From: JADFGZ01 sp965222345
GTDB lineage: Bacteria > Acidobacteriota > Terriglobia > 2-12-FULL-54-10
Assembly (NCBI GenBank): GCA_965222345.1
Contig: CBDCTS010000007.1
Location: 1,612,001 to 1,676,000, forward strand
Reading direction: 5' to 3'
Length of the DNA stretch: 64,000 nucleotides
Positions 63,821-64,000 of the stretch are shown piece by piece. Both the position numbers and the translations under genes were made by a program. Within the stretch, counting starts at the first letter, position 1; the number at the start of each line of letters is the position of its first letter. The notes beneath the pieces were generated by a model. That model worked only from the letters and a program-made list of their open reading frames with translations. It was not told the DNA's origin and made no database searches.

Positions 63821-64000
63821 TTATCCTTCCCCAACGAGCGCTAGCTTGAACATCTCTCCCCGCTCGCGGTAGTCCCGGAACAGACCCACGCTGGGGGAAG
63901 CCGGAGAGTGCAGGCAGATCTTTCCCTGGGCCGTATGCCGTCTGGCCAGCTCCACGGCCTGCTTCATGGTATCGACGAAAAAGTGGCGGGGCCGCGAGGA
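63821..64000 (-). CDS. MurD-like Mur ligase, C-terminus only
   Basis: The last 59 residues of a protein read from the right edge: HFFVDTMKQAVELARRHTAQ, GKICLHSPASPSVGLFRDYR and ERGEMFKLALVGEG. The SPASPS.GLF..Y.ERG..F motif is the C-terminal end of UDP-N-acetylmuramoylalanine-D-glutamate ligases (SPACASFDxFxxYxxRG) and of MurD-related enzymes. The rest lies outside the window. It converges on the arg operon, with 162 non-coding bases between. Confidence 0.7.
   Translation of the reverse strand, partial: SSRPRHFFVDTMKQAVELARRHTAQGKICLHSPASPSVGLFRDYRERGEMFKLALVGEG

Noticed and set aside
1..64000. tRNA, rRNA or CRISPR array
   Set aside because: I looked for T-loop motifs, rRNA signatures and regularly spaced direct repeats and found none. 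A tRNAscan or CRISPR finder run would settle it.

Overview
The window looks like a chromosomal piece of a GC-rich bacterium, most likely an acidobacterium or close relative. This is an inference from gene content: F420 biosynthesis, HslUV, Mfd, a Bat-type VWA/MoxR operon, TPR/Sel1 lipoproteins, small 'NALKHGL' type proteins and many REP-like intergenic repeats. No rRNA, tRNA or CRISPR array was found, so the taxon cannot be fixed from the sequence alone.

Layout. 1-12 kb: a coenzyme F420 locus in two divergent arms, cofD (cut by the left edge) and cofE on the minus strand, cofC-cofG-cofH-npdG on the plus strand. The space between the arms holds an ISNCY-type insertion sequence sitting 5 bases upstream of the cofE start codon, a 2.9-kb element with terminal inverted repeats that carries a complete Type II restriction-modification-Vsr set behind an internally deleted IS1595-type transposase, an orphan HicB-like gene and a toxin-antitoxin pair whose toxin is broken. 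12-19 kb: a second TA pair with a broken toxin, an S1/P1-type secreted nuclease, an XRE regulator, a frameshifted mannosyltransferase and S24 peptidase fragments. 19-25 kb: an intact TPR-VWA-MoxR-DUF58-BatD-like-VWA operon. 25-44 kb: housekeeping genes (ftsB, cutA, metB-like, an RRM protein, a GlcD/GlcF fusion, hemL, mfd, hslV, hslU, an Fn3 lipoprotein, pccB), with a phosphoglucomutase remnant at 25.7-26.0 kb.

44-52 kb: the acyl-CoA carboxylase genes pccB and accC/BCCP are separated by an accessory stretch (Phd antitoxin, truncated PIN toxin, frameshifted AIPR defence gene, a secreted protein) bounded on its right by a decayed duplicate of the accC 5' end. A second copy of the ISNCY element, in the opposite orientation, has clipped the last eight codons of a HAD hydrolase. 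52-61 kb: a SurA-like lipoprotein, thiE, an unknown two-gene unit, a glutamate dehydrogenase gene split by an IS3-family element with a 4-bp duplication, and a rhodanese lipoprotein. 61-64 kb: an argC-argB-argA arginine operon with a good promoter and an ArgR-like site over the start codon, and the end of a MurD-like ligase at the right edge.

The genome segment is being actively remodelled. At least four mobile insertions, three decayed or truncated toxins beside readable antitoxins, and several gene remnants are visible. The most interesting object is the inverted-repeat-bounded element that appears to move a restriction-modification-Vsr operon.
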